6,986 nt of DNA from Candidatus Hermodarchaeota archaeon (GCA_016840595.1 JAEOSA010000103.1:1-6986); one strand, 5' to 3'. Positions 1-6,776 are shown, counted from the first letter of the stretch. The notes: generated by a model not told the origin, from the sequence alone. A program made the numbers and translations.

Positions 1-520
1 AGGAGAGCCAACATTGTATGAACGCCTCTCTGACTTGATTCAAGAAATTGAACATCGTGGTTGGACGAGTTATCTTGTTAGCAATGGTACAAACCCACAA
101 GTTCTAAACCAAATTGATGAGCCTACGCAGCTGTATATTTCTCTTGTTGCACCTGATAAGAAAACTCACCAAGAACTCTGTCGGCCTTTAGTGCAAGGGG
201 CTTGGGAGCGTTTGCAGGAATCATTAGATTTGTTCTCTACACTATCCTGTCCAACGGTTGTGCGAATGACTCTAGTTGCAGGACGTAATATGCATAAAGT
301 TTCACAATATGGACAAATGCTAGTTGAAGCAGAACCCGATTTCATTGAATGCAAATCATATATGCATGTTGGTGGAAGCATGAAACGATTATCTCGTGAA
401 AACATGCCTTCTATGAAGTCAATTCGAGAATTTGCAGAAGCCCTCGCTAAGGAGACTAGCTATTTGGTTACTAATGAGGACACCGTTAGTCGAGTGGTAC
501 TATTATCGAAAAATTCCTAA
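1..520 (+). CDS. taw1: tRNA 4-demethylwyosine synthase (Taw1/TYW1), C-terminal part, cut by window start
   Basis: This is the C-terminal part of a radical-SAM enzyme of the TYW1/Taw1 family. The family uses pyruvate and S-adenosylmethionine to turn m1G37 of tRNA-Phe into 4-demethylwyosine, the tricyclic core of wyosine bases. The frame is open from base 2 and reads GEPTLYERL, the conserved GEPT loop of the radical-SAM core. The TTG at 14 is therefore an internal leucine codon, not a start, and the gene begins outside the window. About 172 residues are visible. Family blocks include QLYISLVAPD, ELCRPL, AWERL, RMTLVAGRNM, PDFIECKSYMHVGG, KRLSRENMPS and a terminal SRVVLL. The CxxxCxxC cluster that binds the [4Fe-4S] centre would lie upstream and cannot be checked. 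The protein stops directly after SRVVLL, without the longer tail I recall in Pyrococcus. It converges on psmB with a 10-nt gap. Confidence 0.93.
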   Translation, partial: GEPTLYERLSDLIQEIEHRGWTSYLVSNGTNPQVLNQIDEPTQLYISLVAPDKKTHQELCRPLVQGAWERLQESLDLFSTLSCPTVVRMTLVAGRNMHKVSQYGQMLVEAEPDFIECKSYMHVGGSMKRLSRENMPSMKSIREFAEALAKETSYLVTNEDTVSRVVLLSKNS

Positions 521-530
521 GGTTTGGTTA

Positions 531-1148
531 TTACTCAGCCAATGGGAAGTGCTTTGATTCTATCCCTTTAGGCGTTACGATAAGAAGGTCGATGCCTTCT
601 CCTGACATTGCATCTCGTCGCGTAGCTGAACGGATTGCTTTAACGGCAAGCTGAATTGCTTCTTCTTTGGTAAGATCTTCGCGATAATTCGCTTCCAACA
701 CACCTAGCACTAGAGATGTAGCAGTGCCAACTGCTGCATAAGTTTCTTCGATAAGGGATCCAGCCAGATCAAGGCTGTATAGGTGTGATCCATCAGAATC
801 TACACCGCCAATCAAAGTTTGAGTAAGATATGGCATGTACTTGCGGCTGAAGAGAATGTTGGAAAGCAATTGTGCTGCGGCATTGACTGTAATCGCCCTT
901 CGGTTTTCAAGTTCAAAAAGATTGGATTCAGCCATTAAGAATGACGAAAGCATTTGATAGTCTCCACTTACACCTGCACTTCCGACAACGATGTTATCGG
1001 TTATCGGAAAGACTTTCTTTCCTGTTTTGCTGACAATGGTATAACCCCATAGAACTCGTTTTTCGGCTCCAATAACAACCCCGTTTTGAAAGGTGATTCC
1101 AACGGTTGCGGCTCCAAAGAAGGGGGTAAGATCTGTTTGTCCACTCAT
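531..1148 (-). CDS. psmB: Proteasome beta subunit, apparently lacking the catalytic Thr1
   Basis: This encodes a 205-residue 20S proteasome beta subunit (Ntn-hydrolase fold), the usual length for archaea. The 12-residue leader ends in FFG. It is followed by AATVGI, where active archaeal subunits have TTTVGI. Numbering from the residue after that Gly puts Ala at 1, Ala at 2, Thr at 3, Glu at 17 (AEKR), Arg at 19 and Lys at 33 (TGKKV), matching Thermoplasma spacing as I recall it. RDAMSG (178-183) matches the Asp166/Ser169 region; the Ser129 position appears to be Thr142. The nucleophilic Thr1 is thus missing while the rest of the pocket survives. I infer a structural or regulatory beta subunit that co-assembles with an active one, as known for archaea with two beta genes. 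The start is ATG, with AGGT at 1157-1160 ending 8 nt upstream. A sequencing error is unlikely, since two Thr codons would both have to change. Confidence 0.93.
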   Translation of the reverse strand: MSGQTDLTPFFGAATVGITFQNGVVIGAEKRVLWGYTIVSKTGKKVFPITDNIVVGSAGVSGDYQMLSSFLMAESNLFELENRRAITVNAAAQLLSNILFSRKYMPYLTQTLIGGVDSDGSHLYSLDLAGSLIEETYAAVGTATSLVLGVLEANYREDLTKEEAIQLAVKAIRSATRRDAMSGEGIDLLIVTPKGIESKHFPLAE

Positions 1149-1230
1149 GATTGATTACCTGCCTCAGCTATCGTAGGGAAGCAATTAAAAAACCTTTTTG
1201 ACTTGCTTCTTGTTTGAGCTGGAATATATC
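1149..1230. promoter_or_regulatory. Divergent promoter region between psmB and nog1-like gene
   Basis: One A/T tract at 1183-1192 (AATTAAAAAA on +, TTTTTTAATT on -) is the only TATA-like element between the two divergent genes. With the usual archaeal spacing of about 25 nt, a leftward transcript would begin near 1160, giving psmB a leader of roughly 12 nt. A rightward transcript would begin near 1213, upstream of the TTG at 1231. A shared, roughly symmetric core promoter is inferred from position only. No operator-like inverted repeat is evident. Confidence 0.4.
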
Positions 1231-2268
1231 TTGAACCCATTCACCAAATTGAAGTACATCCAAAGTAGCAAAGAACTGCTAGACGTAGCCTTTGCTCGTG
1301 CTTCAAAACTGACATTGCCCAAGTCAAAAAAACCAGCCCACGTACGGGCTAGAGACAGAGAAATTGCTAAACTAAAAAAAGTTAAGGACGTTCTTACTTC
1401 CCGGCTTGAGGACATTGTCTCACGGTTTCCCAATTTTGATGAAATTCATCCTTTTTATCGTAATCTTGCTGATACCGTTGTTACAATTGATGAGATACGG
1501 CAGGCTCTCGCGTCGGTTTCATCAGCCACTCGAATTATTAAAGGAATAATTCAGGAAAGCATTCGAAAATTAAGAAAAGCAGAATCGCCATCTGCAGCAC
1601 GTAAGTTGAGATCTGCGGCTTATGGTAGAATCTCTTCCGTAATAAAACGCATAAAGCCCCGTCTCGCAGTTATCCGACAAGCTTCCTTAGAATATCGTCG
1701 ATTTCCCTCAATCAATCTGGAGTTTCCAGTTATTGTTGTTGCGGGTTATCCTAATGTTGGCAAAAGCTCGCTTGTTGCACTACTTTCCTCCGCAACGCCT
1801 GAAATTGCTGAATATCCCTTCACCACCAAAAAAATTAGTGTGGGTCATATTCCATTGGATTCAGGAGAGGGGCAAATTCTCGATGTTCCGGGACTTTTAG
1901 ACAGACCGATGGCAAAAAGAAATCCGATTGAACGAAGAGCTATTGCAGCAATTCAATATTTGGCGGATACTATAATTTTCCTCATTGACCCAACTCTGAA
2001 CTGTGGTTATGAACTTTCCAGCCAAATTGCATTACTTCATGAAATAACCAGTACTTTCCCTAATTTTGACATATTTCCAATATTGAATAAAGGTGATATT
2101 GCTTCAAAAACTGAAATTATGATTGCCCGCGATTCCATTGATAGACTTGATATTCCGGTTATTAGCACATTGACTGAGGATGGAGTGAAACAGGCTTTCC
2201 AGAATGTTGTTAATCAATCTGAGAAGGTTCAGGAAAAGCTCCGTCTCCTTCAAAGCCGATCCCTTTGA
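1231..2268 (+). CDS. Nog1-type GTPase, ribosome assembly (OBG/Nog1 family)
   Basis: This is an archaeal Nog1-like GTPase of about 345 residues, the short archaeal form without the long C-terminal extension of eukaryotic NOG1, which acts in 60S maturation. A role in large-subunit assembly is inferred by homology. The N-terminal helical domain (NPFTKL..., FPNFDEIHPFYRNL) precedes the G domain. The G domain shows G1 GYPNVGKSS (about 172-180), G2 threonines in YPFTTKK, G3 DVPGLLDRP, G4 NKGD and a G5-like STLTEDG. There is no in-frame ATG near the start. TTG codons lie at 1198, 1210 and 1231. I prefer 1231 because NPFTKL aligns with the beginning of the family, GAGCTGGA at 1216-1223 resembles a Shine-Dalgarno, and 1198 lies too close to the only TATA-like tract. 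A start at 1198 would add 11 residues. The 3' end overlaps rtcA by 59 nt, tail to tail. Confidence 0.9.
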   Translation: MNPFTKLKYIQSSKELLDVAFARASKLTLPKSKKPAHVRARDREIAKLKKVKDVLTSRLEDIVSRFPNFDEIHPFYRNLADTVVTIDEIRQALASVSSATRIIKGIIQESIRKLRKAESPSAARKLRSAAYGRISSVIKRIKPRLAVIRQASLEYRRFPSINLEFPVIVVAGYPNVGKSSLVALLSSATPEIAEYPFTTKKISVGHIPLDSGEGQILDVPGLLDRPMAKRNPIERRAIAAIQYLADTIIFLIDPTLNCGYELSSQIALLHEITSTFPNFDIFPILNKGDIASKTEIMIARDSIDRLDIPVISTLTEDGVKQAFQNVVNQSEKVQEKLRLLQSRSL

Positions 2269-3295
2269 CTGAAATGTATGCAGGGGCGCCTACTTCGCCT
2301 TTCACATCAAATTTGATATTGAGGAACTTTTCTGCAACATGAATGTTTGTTATTGTATGCATAGCGAGTTCAGAAACAAAAAATGAGGATTCACCTTCAG
2401 CTAACGCGATATAGGGAATGACCATATCAGCTTGGTGAACATCGACTGGAGCAGATGTTTTTAGCTCTTGAATCAATGATGCGGCCGCTTGTTCACCAAC
2501 TACTTCAGCCTTCAGCTTCCGCTGGCCGAGAGCATCTGCTCCTATTATACGATTTTTTTGCTTGCTAGTCCATAGGCTGATGCCGCTTCCAGGAGACAGA
2601 GTATCTGAGCTGTGTTCGATTTCAAAGGCTTCGATCTGAATGCCTCCTTGCGAGAGAGTATTTGCAGCCGCGTTTGCTTGTCGTTCAGCTACATGACGCG
2701 GTAAAGACCCACAGTGAGATAGTCCAAATATCTTAGGGGCCTCTTGATCCTTCTTCAAACATAAGGAGGTTAATTTTCTTACAGGGAGAAGATTGGTGTT
2801 GATGCGACCTCCACCTCGTGGATAGTAACCGCGTTTTTCTATTTCCACCATGCCCTGATAGTTCATTTGCTGTAATCGAGGGAGCATTACATGTTGTAGA
2901 TATTCTATGGGAGGACTCCAGGCGACATTGGTGCCCCCGGAAAGTTGCGCACGGACTGGTTGTTCACAATATGGAGCAACAATCATGACACCTTGCAATA
3001 CAAGCGTAATCGCCCCTGCTGTGCCGATGTCAACTGTCAGTTGTCCTCCTTTGCGATTTTGGGGGTCGAATTCGATTCGGTTTGATCCAACGTGAGTTCC
3101 TTTTACTTGAGCACGTGTTAGTTCTTTGACAGCTAAAATTCCATGAAGATGTTGAGGGCGGAGCCCTGGTGTTTTCCTCTTAGCACGGATTTTTTCGACA
3201 ACCACCTTTTTCCCTAAAACCGCCCCAAATGCAACTGCTGAGCGGAGAATTTGACCTCCTCCCTCGAGAACCGAGCCATCTATTTTGACAACCAT
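2210..3295 (-). CDS. rtcA: RNA 3'-terminal phosphate cyclase
   Basis: This 361-residue protein is RtcA, which uses ATP to convert RNA 3'-phosphate ends to 2',3'-cyclic phosphate through an enzyme-AMP intermediate on histidine. Visible family motifs are DGSVLEGGGQILRSA at the N terminus (6-20), RGYYPRGGG (155-163) and DVHQADMVIPYIALAEG near residues 285-301. His287 in the last motif is the expected adenylylated residue, so the enzyme looks active. The Rcl1 branch, an inactive ribosome-assembly relative, lacks that His, which argues for a true cyclase. The ATG at 3293-3295 follows a purine-rich but weak ribosome site. About 15 residues after VKGIGF (GDGAFPEPSQID at the end) look like a family-external tail, and they coincide with the 59-nt antisense overlap with the nog1-like gene. 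No rtcB or rtcR is visible nearby. Confidence 0.95.
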   Translation of the reverse strand: MVVKIDGSVLEGGGQILRSAVAFGAVLGKKVVVEKIRAKRKTPGLRPQHLHGILAVKELTRAQVKGTHVGSNRIEFDPQNRKGGQLTVDIGTAGAITLVLQGVMIVAPYCEQPVRAQLSGGTNVAWSPPIEYLQHVMLPRLQQMNYQGMVEIEKRGYYPRGGGRINTNLLPVRKLTSLCLKKDQEAPKIFGLSHCGSLPRHVAERQANAAANTLSQGGIQIEAFEIEHSSDTLSPGSGISLWTSKQKNRIIGADALGQRKLKAEVVGEQAAASLIQELKTSAPVDVHQADMVIPYIALAEGESSFFVSELAMHTITNIHVAEKFLNIKFDVKGEVGAPAYISVKGIGFEGDGAFPEPSQID

Positions 3296-3346
3296 TTTTC
3301 CGTCACTGAAATTGCTTTATACTGGTTGAATTAAAGTGCATATACA
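3296..3346. promoter_or_regulatory. Divergent promoter region between rtcA and ogt
   Basis: This 51-nt region separates two divergent start codons. On the + strand CTTTATAC (3315-3322) is a TATA-like box about 26 nt before the ogt ATG, which predicts a leaderless or nearly leaderless ogt mRNA; no Shine-Dalgarno precedes that ATG. On the - strand TTTAATT (3329-3335) would place an rtcA transcript start near 3306. The same TATAAAG read leftward is an alternative that would give a leaderless rtcA. Assignments rest on spacing only. Confidence 0.45.
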
Positions 3347-3928
3347 ATGACAGGAATTTGTATTAGTACGATGCAGGTTCATTCAAAGAAATGGCTTGCT
3401 TTCGCTCTTGAACTAAAAGGTGACAAACTTGTTGCCTGTACTTCATCTCCGAATTCTGCGCAGGAGGCAGAAAGTAGCTTAAAAGGAGCCCTCCAACGGT
3501 TAGAGCGATTAAGAGAGTTGGATGAGTCATTCAAATCTTCCCGAATGGAAGAGATAGGACACAGGCTTGGTCAGCTCTCAGATGGGAAAGGACACCCGTT
3601 TAGCCTTGAAGAAATTTCACAGAAAAACTGGTCTCCAGCACGTCTAGCGATCTCAAGACAATTATTGCAAGTAGAAAAAGGGAACGTCATCTCCTATGGA
3701 GGATTAGCAACACTTTGCAAATCTTCACCTCGTGGTGTAGGATCTGTGATGCGAAGTAACCCTGTTCCATGGGCAATTCCTTGCCATCGAGTCATTCACT
3801 CCAATGGAACACTCGGAAAACTTGGAGGAACCACTAGCGGTACAAAAGAGAAAGCAAGGATTTTACAGTCAGAGGGAGTGCCCTTCAATTCTGATGGAAC
3901 TGTACAAAGAAAAGCAATTCTAAAGTAG
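3347..3928 (+). CDS. ogt: Methylated-DNA--protein-cysteine S-methyltransferase (Ogt/MGMT)
   Basis: This 193-residue protein is an O6-alkylguanine-DNA alkyltransferase, a suicide repair protein that moves the alkyl group from O6-methylguanine to its own cysteine. The C-terminal DNA-binding domain is textbook: ISYGGLA (115-121), SSPRGVGSVMRSNP (126-139) with the Arg finger and Asn hinge, and the active site PWAIPCHRVI with Cys146. LGGTTSGTKEKARILQSEGV follows. The cysteine is intact, so it is not an alkyltransferase-like (ATL) protein. The N-terminal domain (about 1-90) is divergent and has no Ada-type zinc site. The ATG at 3347 lies about 26 nt from a TATA-like box, suggesting leaderless translation. 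It is followed after 11 nt by nadM on the same strand, with which it probably forms an operon. Confidence 0.96.
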   Translation: MTGICISTMQVHSKKWLAFALELKGDKLVACTSSPNSAQEAESSLKGALQRLERLRELDESFKSSRMEEIGHRLGQLSDGKGHPFSLEEISQKNWSPARLAISRQLLQVEKGNVISYGGLATLCKSSPRGVGSVMRSNPVPWAIPCHRVIHSNGTLGKLGGTTSGTKEKARILQSEGVPFNSDGTVQRKAILK

Positions 3929-3934
3929 GTGAGA
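3927..3934 (+). promoter_or_regulatory. Shine-Dalgarno site of nadM overlapping the ogt stop codon
   Basis: AGGTGAGA begins inside the TAG stop of ogt (3926-3928) and ends 5 nt before the TTG at 3940. The match to the 16S anti-Shine-Dalgarno (AGGTGA) is strong and decides the TTG start of nadM. Its position suggests translational coupling of the two genes. Confidence 0.65.
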
Positions 3935-3939
3935 GAATT

Positions 3940-4452
3940 TTGAGGCGACCAGGCTTGTTCATTGGGAGATTTCAACCACTTCACAATGGACATGTACACG
4001 CCTTGAAAGACATTTTTGCGCAAGAAGAACAAGTTATTATTGTTATTGGAAGTGCGCAGGCATGTAATACCCCGGATAATCCGTTTACAACCGGAGAACG
4101 CGTCATGATGTTAGAAAGTGTTTTAGAAGGATTAGAGGTTCCATGTTCGCGTTTCCAAATTATTCCGGTTCCTGACATCCATAATTACCGAAAGTGGGTG
4201 AACCATGTAAAACAGTATGTGCCGCCATTTGGTGTAGTGTACACAGGCTCAGAAACCACCCGCCAATTATTTTCTGAGCAAAACCATCAAGTTAAGAGAA
4301 TCGTTTTACGAAAAAAGAAGGTACTTTCTGGTACTGAAATACGGCGACGGATGATTCAGGGAGAAAATTGGGAATCTTTGGTTCCTCGAACGGTTTTCAA
4401 ATTAATCCAGCAATTAGATGGCGTTCAGCGAGTTAGGTCGCTTTCTTTTTAG
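3940..4452 (+). CDS. nadM: Nicotinamide-nucleotide adenylyltransferase, archaeal type
   Basis: This 170-residue enzyme joins NMN (or NaMN) with the AMP part of ATP to make NAD, and matches the archaeal NMNAT family in length (about 168 in Methanocaldococcus). The nucleotidyltransferase signature GRFQPLHNGH (9-18) with its HxGH site is followed by IGSAQ (36-40), NPFTTGER (47-54) and PPFGVVYTG. SGTEIRRRM (130-138) is the second ATP-binding motif, and ENWESLVP lies near the end. All expected catalytic elements are present. The start is TTG, supported by the Shine-Dalgarno at 3927-3934 and by the core motif beginning nine residues in. The gene follows ogt by 11 nt, so the two are probably co-transcribed; I know of no direct functional link. 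Its last 20 nt overlap the convergent MutS-like gene. Confidence 0.96.
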   Translation: MRRPGLFIGRFQPLHNGHVHALKDIFAQEEQVIIVIGSAQACNTPDNPFTTGERVMMLESVLEGLEVPCSRFQIIPVPDIHNYRKWVNHVKQYVPPFGVVYTGSETTRQLFSEQNHQVKRIVLRKKKVLSGTEIRRRMIQGENWESLVPRTVFKLIQQLDGVQRVRSLSF

Positions 4453-6634
4453 TATCCGATTGTCCTACAATTTCGAGAATTCTTTGAAAGATTCCTTTTC
4501 GACGATCTTGCGATGAACGATAAAGCCGTTCAACGATTAATTCTGGAGTGGATTTTGCGATTTTACTAAATTCAGGTGAGCGATTAACCATTAGATTGAG
4601 CTGGGAATCTAAACCTGTGGCCTCAATACCATCCACACGGATGGGTACACGCGCCATTTGAATAATATCTTCTGCTAAATGAGAGACGAATATTACACAA
4701 GAATTCGGATTTTCTGAAAATAGTTCGAGAATTGCAGCAACCACTTTTGCTGCAGCACCCGGTTCGGTACTCGCCTCCCATTCATCGAAGAGGGCAAGTT
4801 TGGATGCATCGCTTAGTACGATATTCGCCAGATTAGTCAATGAGGATTCAAAAGCTCCAGCAGATAGCATACCAGTCGCTTTTGCATAGTAATACAGTTC
4901 GTCAAAGATACCAACCTCTGCTTGAGAAGCAGGGACCAACATGCCCATCTGCGCCAGAATCGCAATTTGTGTCACATTTTGGAGTAAACAGCTTTTTCCT
5001 CCACTATTTGCCCCGGAAAGTAAAACCACACGTTCTCCGGATGTTAGTTCAGGTGTCCAGCTATTTTGTCCGATTGTATAAGAAACTGGGACGACTTCTA
5101 GCTTACTTGATAATGCTTCATGTGAGAGAAAGAGGTTTCGACCATTTTGAAATGCTAATCCAACTCCGTTCTCCTTTACTTTCGGAACTGATAGTTGATA
5201 GTCCCTCGCAAATTGGCCAATTGCTTGAAAAACGTCGAAGTCTAGTAATGTCTGAACAGCATCTTTGACTATTTTATCAAAATGTTCGAGTTTGGAAGCT
5301 ACTTCGGTTTTCAACCGATGTTCTCGAGCATGCATAGCGCGTCTCAAGTTATTTTGTAGATTGCTTGCATGTTGTCGGTTGGCTTGGATAGGCAATGCAA
5401 GGCTTTGTGAAAATATTCCATCAACCCATTCGAGTTCATTTCGCTCAAGTTGCAATAAACGAGCCAGATGGTCCTCAGAATCTTGCAGGGCTGAGACTAA
5501 TATTTCAAAGACCTGAGGAGGTAAATATTGACGAAGCTGTTCTGCACCAATAGATTCAGCAGTGGACGCTTCAAGAATGCTGATTATTTGATCGCCTTCA
5601 AGGACCACTTGGCTACTTGAAACCTCTTTACGAATTCTATCATTTGCCCAGATTTCTGTTTCACTTAGAATAGTTTCGTATTTTTGTGTAGCCAATCTAA
5701 GGCGGTCATAATCGGAATCAGCGCCTTCAGAAATCTCCCCTGAACTTGTAATCTTAGTAATCATTGATGCGAGTTCATTAAGGGCAGATAGGTCGAGTTT
5801 TTCAATAAAGCTTTGAAGAGCAGCAGTCGGAGGGAGTTTAGTGAGTGCCTCTGCAGCAGCACAAATTGCTAGAATAGTTTCATGGTTTGTTGCATAAAAG
5901 GCAATTATCGATTCAGGTGAAACCTCAGCTTGAGTAAATTCAGCTTTTAATAAATCTAGATTACCAGCATGTTCTGCGACTCCACTCATCCCTCCCACTT
6001 CTAGAGCTGCAATGATGTAATCATATGATTTGAGATATTCGTCCAATCTTTCTCCTGGTTTCAATCGGATGAGTCGTGATGTTTTTCCTGCTTTGTACTG
6101 TTTCATAAGATTATGTGCTTCATCATTGTCGGTGAGTATAACCCGCCATGTTGCCAATGAAGGTGTTGCCCCTCGACGAAGAGGGCGAGCATTTGAAAGC
6201 AAACCCCCCATGTGCTCTAGTTGTTCCATTGAGCACTGTTTCACCAATTCAAGGGCTTGTTGAAACCAATCTAGACGTTGAGTGATCACATCGATTTTTG
6301 ATGAAGGAAGAGGATAGTAGAGAGATAACTTATCTTTAGCAAAAAGGCTGTTCGCGTATGACTGAATGATACTCAGAATACGTTGGTAAATCCTTTGAAT
6401 ATCCTCGGTTTTTAAGACTTCAAATGCGCTGATGCCTTCTCGTATTGTGTATGCATCCTGTACAATGTCGAGAGCTTTTTTCTTTCCTACACCAGGAATG
6501 CTTGCAAGTGTAGCAACTTGTGCATTATTAATAATTTCAAGGGCAGCAAGTTCGGAGCCAAACACACCAATTAGTTTTTCAGCAAGGCGAGGTCCTACGC
6601 CTGGAATCTGGTCCAATCGTTCTAGCTCTGGCAA
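4433..6634 (-). CDS. MutS-like ATPase with N-terminal helix-hairpin-helix motifs (archaeal MutS-related protein)
   Basis: This 733-residue protein joins a small N-terminal DNA-binding module to a MutS-type core and ATPase. Two helix-hairpin-helix motifs carry IPGVG (10-14 and 46-50). A long helical region (about 70-480) corresponds to the MutS lever/clamp. The ABC-type ATPase follows: Walker A GANSGGKS (541-548), the AGAFESSL block (592-599), Walker B LALFDEWEASTEPGAA (Asp617, Glu618) and switch His652 in FVSHLAEDI. The mismatch-reading domain (FxE motif) of MutS1 and the C-terminal Smr nuclease of bacterial MutS2 are not seen. It resembles the archaeal MutS-related family. Action on branched or recombining DNA is an inference, and mismatch repair should not be assumed. 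The TTG start is fixed by GGGAGGA six nt upstream and by an in-frame TAA further up without any ATG between. The tail KKKAT overlaps nadM. Confidence 0.9.
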   Translation of the reverse strand: MPELERLDQIPGVGPRLAEKLIGVFGSELAALEIINNAQVATLASIPGVGKKKALDIVQDAYTIREGISAFEVLKTEDIQRIYQRILSIIQSYANSLFAKDKLSLYYPLPSSKIDVITQRLDWFQQALELVKQCSMEQLEHMGGLLSNARPLRRGATPSLATWRVILTDNDEAHNLMKQYKAGKTSRLIRLKPGERLDEYLKSYDYIIAALEVGGMSGVAEHAGNLDLLKAEFTQAEVSPESIIAFYATNHETILAICAAAEALTKLPPTAALQSFIEKLDLSALNELASMITKITSSGEISEGADSDYDRLRLATQKYETILSETEIWANDRIRKEVSSSQVVLEGDQIISILEASTAESIGAEQLRQYLPPQVFEILVSALQDSEDHLARLLQLERNELEWVDGIFSQSLALPIQANRQHASNLQNNLRRAMHAREHRLKTEVASKLEHFDKIVKDAVQTLLDFDVFQAIGQFARDYQLSVPKVKENGVGLAFQNGRNLFLSHEALSSKLEVVPVSYTIGQNSWTPELTSGERVVLLSGANSGGKSCLLQNVTQIAILAQMGMLVPASQAEVGIFDELYYYAKATGMLSAGAFESSLTNLANIVLSDASKLALFDEWEASTEPGAAAKVVAAILELFSENPNSCVIFVSHLAEDIIQMARVPIRVDGIEATGLDSQLNLMVNRSPEFSKIAKSTPELIVERLYRSSQDRRKGIFQRILEIVGQSDTKKKAT
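4441..4450 (+). terminator. Possible poly-T terminator for the ogt-nadM transcript
   Basis: CTTTCTTTTT runs into the nadM stop codon (TAG, 4450-4452). Archaeal RNA polymerase can terminate at T-rich tracts without a hairpin, so this could end the ogt-nadM mRNA close to the stop codon. The tract lies inside the opposite gene, where it encodes the lysine-rich tail of the MutS-like protein. I see no stem-loop in front of it. Confidence 0.3.
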
Positions 6635-6681
6635 ATAGTTTCCTCCCGTTCGTACAGTGCATTTTTGAACAGCTATTTAAT
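6635..6681 (-). promoter_or_regulatory. Promoter and strong ribosome site of the MutS-like gene
   Basis: Read on the minus strand, ATTAAATA (6681-6674) is a TATA-like box preceded by a purine-rich stretch (GGTGAAG) that could be the TFB recognition element. A transcript would begin near 6650, giving a leader of about 15 nt. GGGAGGA (6647-6641) is a near-perfect Shine-Dalgarno six nt before the TTG start. Confidence 0.55.
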
Positions 6682-6714
6682 CTTCACCCCCCTCCATAGA
6701 ACTGGATAAATGAC

Positions 6715-6776
6715 TTTATAAGGCATAATGAAATTCCACTGGGTTTATCATTTAATGAAAACGAGGGCATAGAACA
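6715..6776 (+). promoter_or_regulatory. Promoter and leader of the GPT-like gene
   Basis: TTTATAAG (6715-6722) is a good archaeal TATA box; transcription would begin near 6745 and leave a leader of about 30 nt. GAGGG at 6763-6767 is the probable ribosome site, nine nt before the GTG at 6777. Between this box and the opposing MutS promoter (6682-6714) I see only a C-rich stretch and no repeat. Confidence 0.5.

Noticed and set aside
14..16. TTG as the start of the taw1 gene
   Set aside because: The frame is open to the window edge and the codons before it spell GEPT, part of the conserved radical-SAM core, so this is an internal leucine.
166..405. Minus-strand open frame inside taw1
   Set aside because: It lies within conserved taw1 coding sequence and has no recognisable motif.
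2907..3095. Plus-strand open frame inside rtcA
   Set aside because: It is antisense to the conserved RtcA core, short and without a family signature.
3796..4178. Minus-strand open frames across ogt and nadM
   Set aside because: They run antisense to conserved catalytic motifs of both enzymes and look like frame shadows.
4840..5516. Two open frames on the + strand opposite the MutS-like gene (4840-5268 and 5265-5516)
   Set aside because: They lie wholly inside a well-supported gene on the other strand. Their translations show no family motif and have an odd composition rich in Ser, Cys and Arg.
531..6634. A defence or repair island made of RtcA, Ogt and the MutS-like protein
   Set aside because: The genes sit on alternating strands with separate promoters and are mixed with housekeeping genes. 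No nuclease, toxin, CRISPR or mobile gene is present, so nothing ties them into one system.
6755..6772. Five-codon upstream frame (ATG AAA ACG AGG GCA TAG) overlapping the ribosome site of the GPT-like gene
   Set aside because: It has no ribosome site of its own that I can see, and such a short frame is expected by chance. I do not call it a regulatory leader peptide without comparative data.
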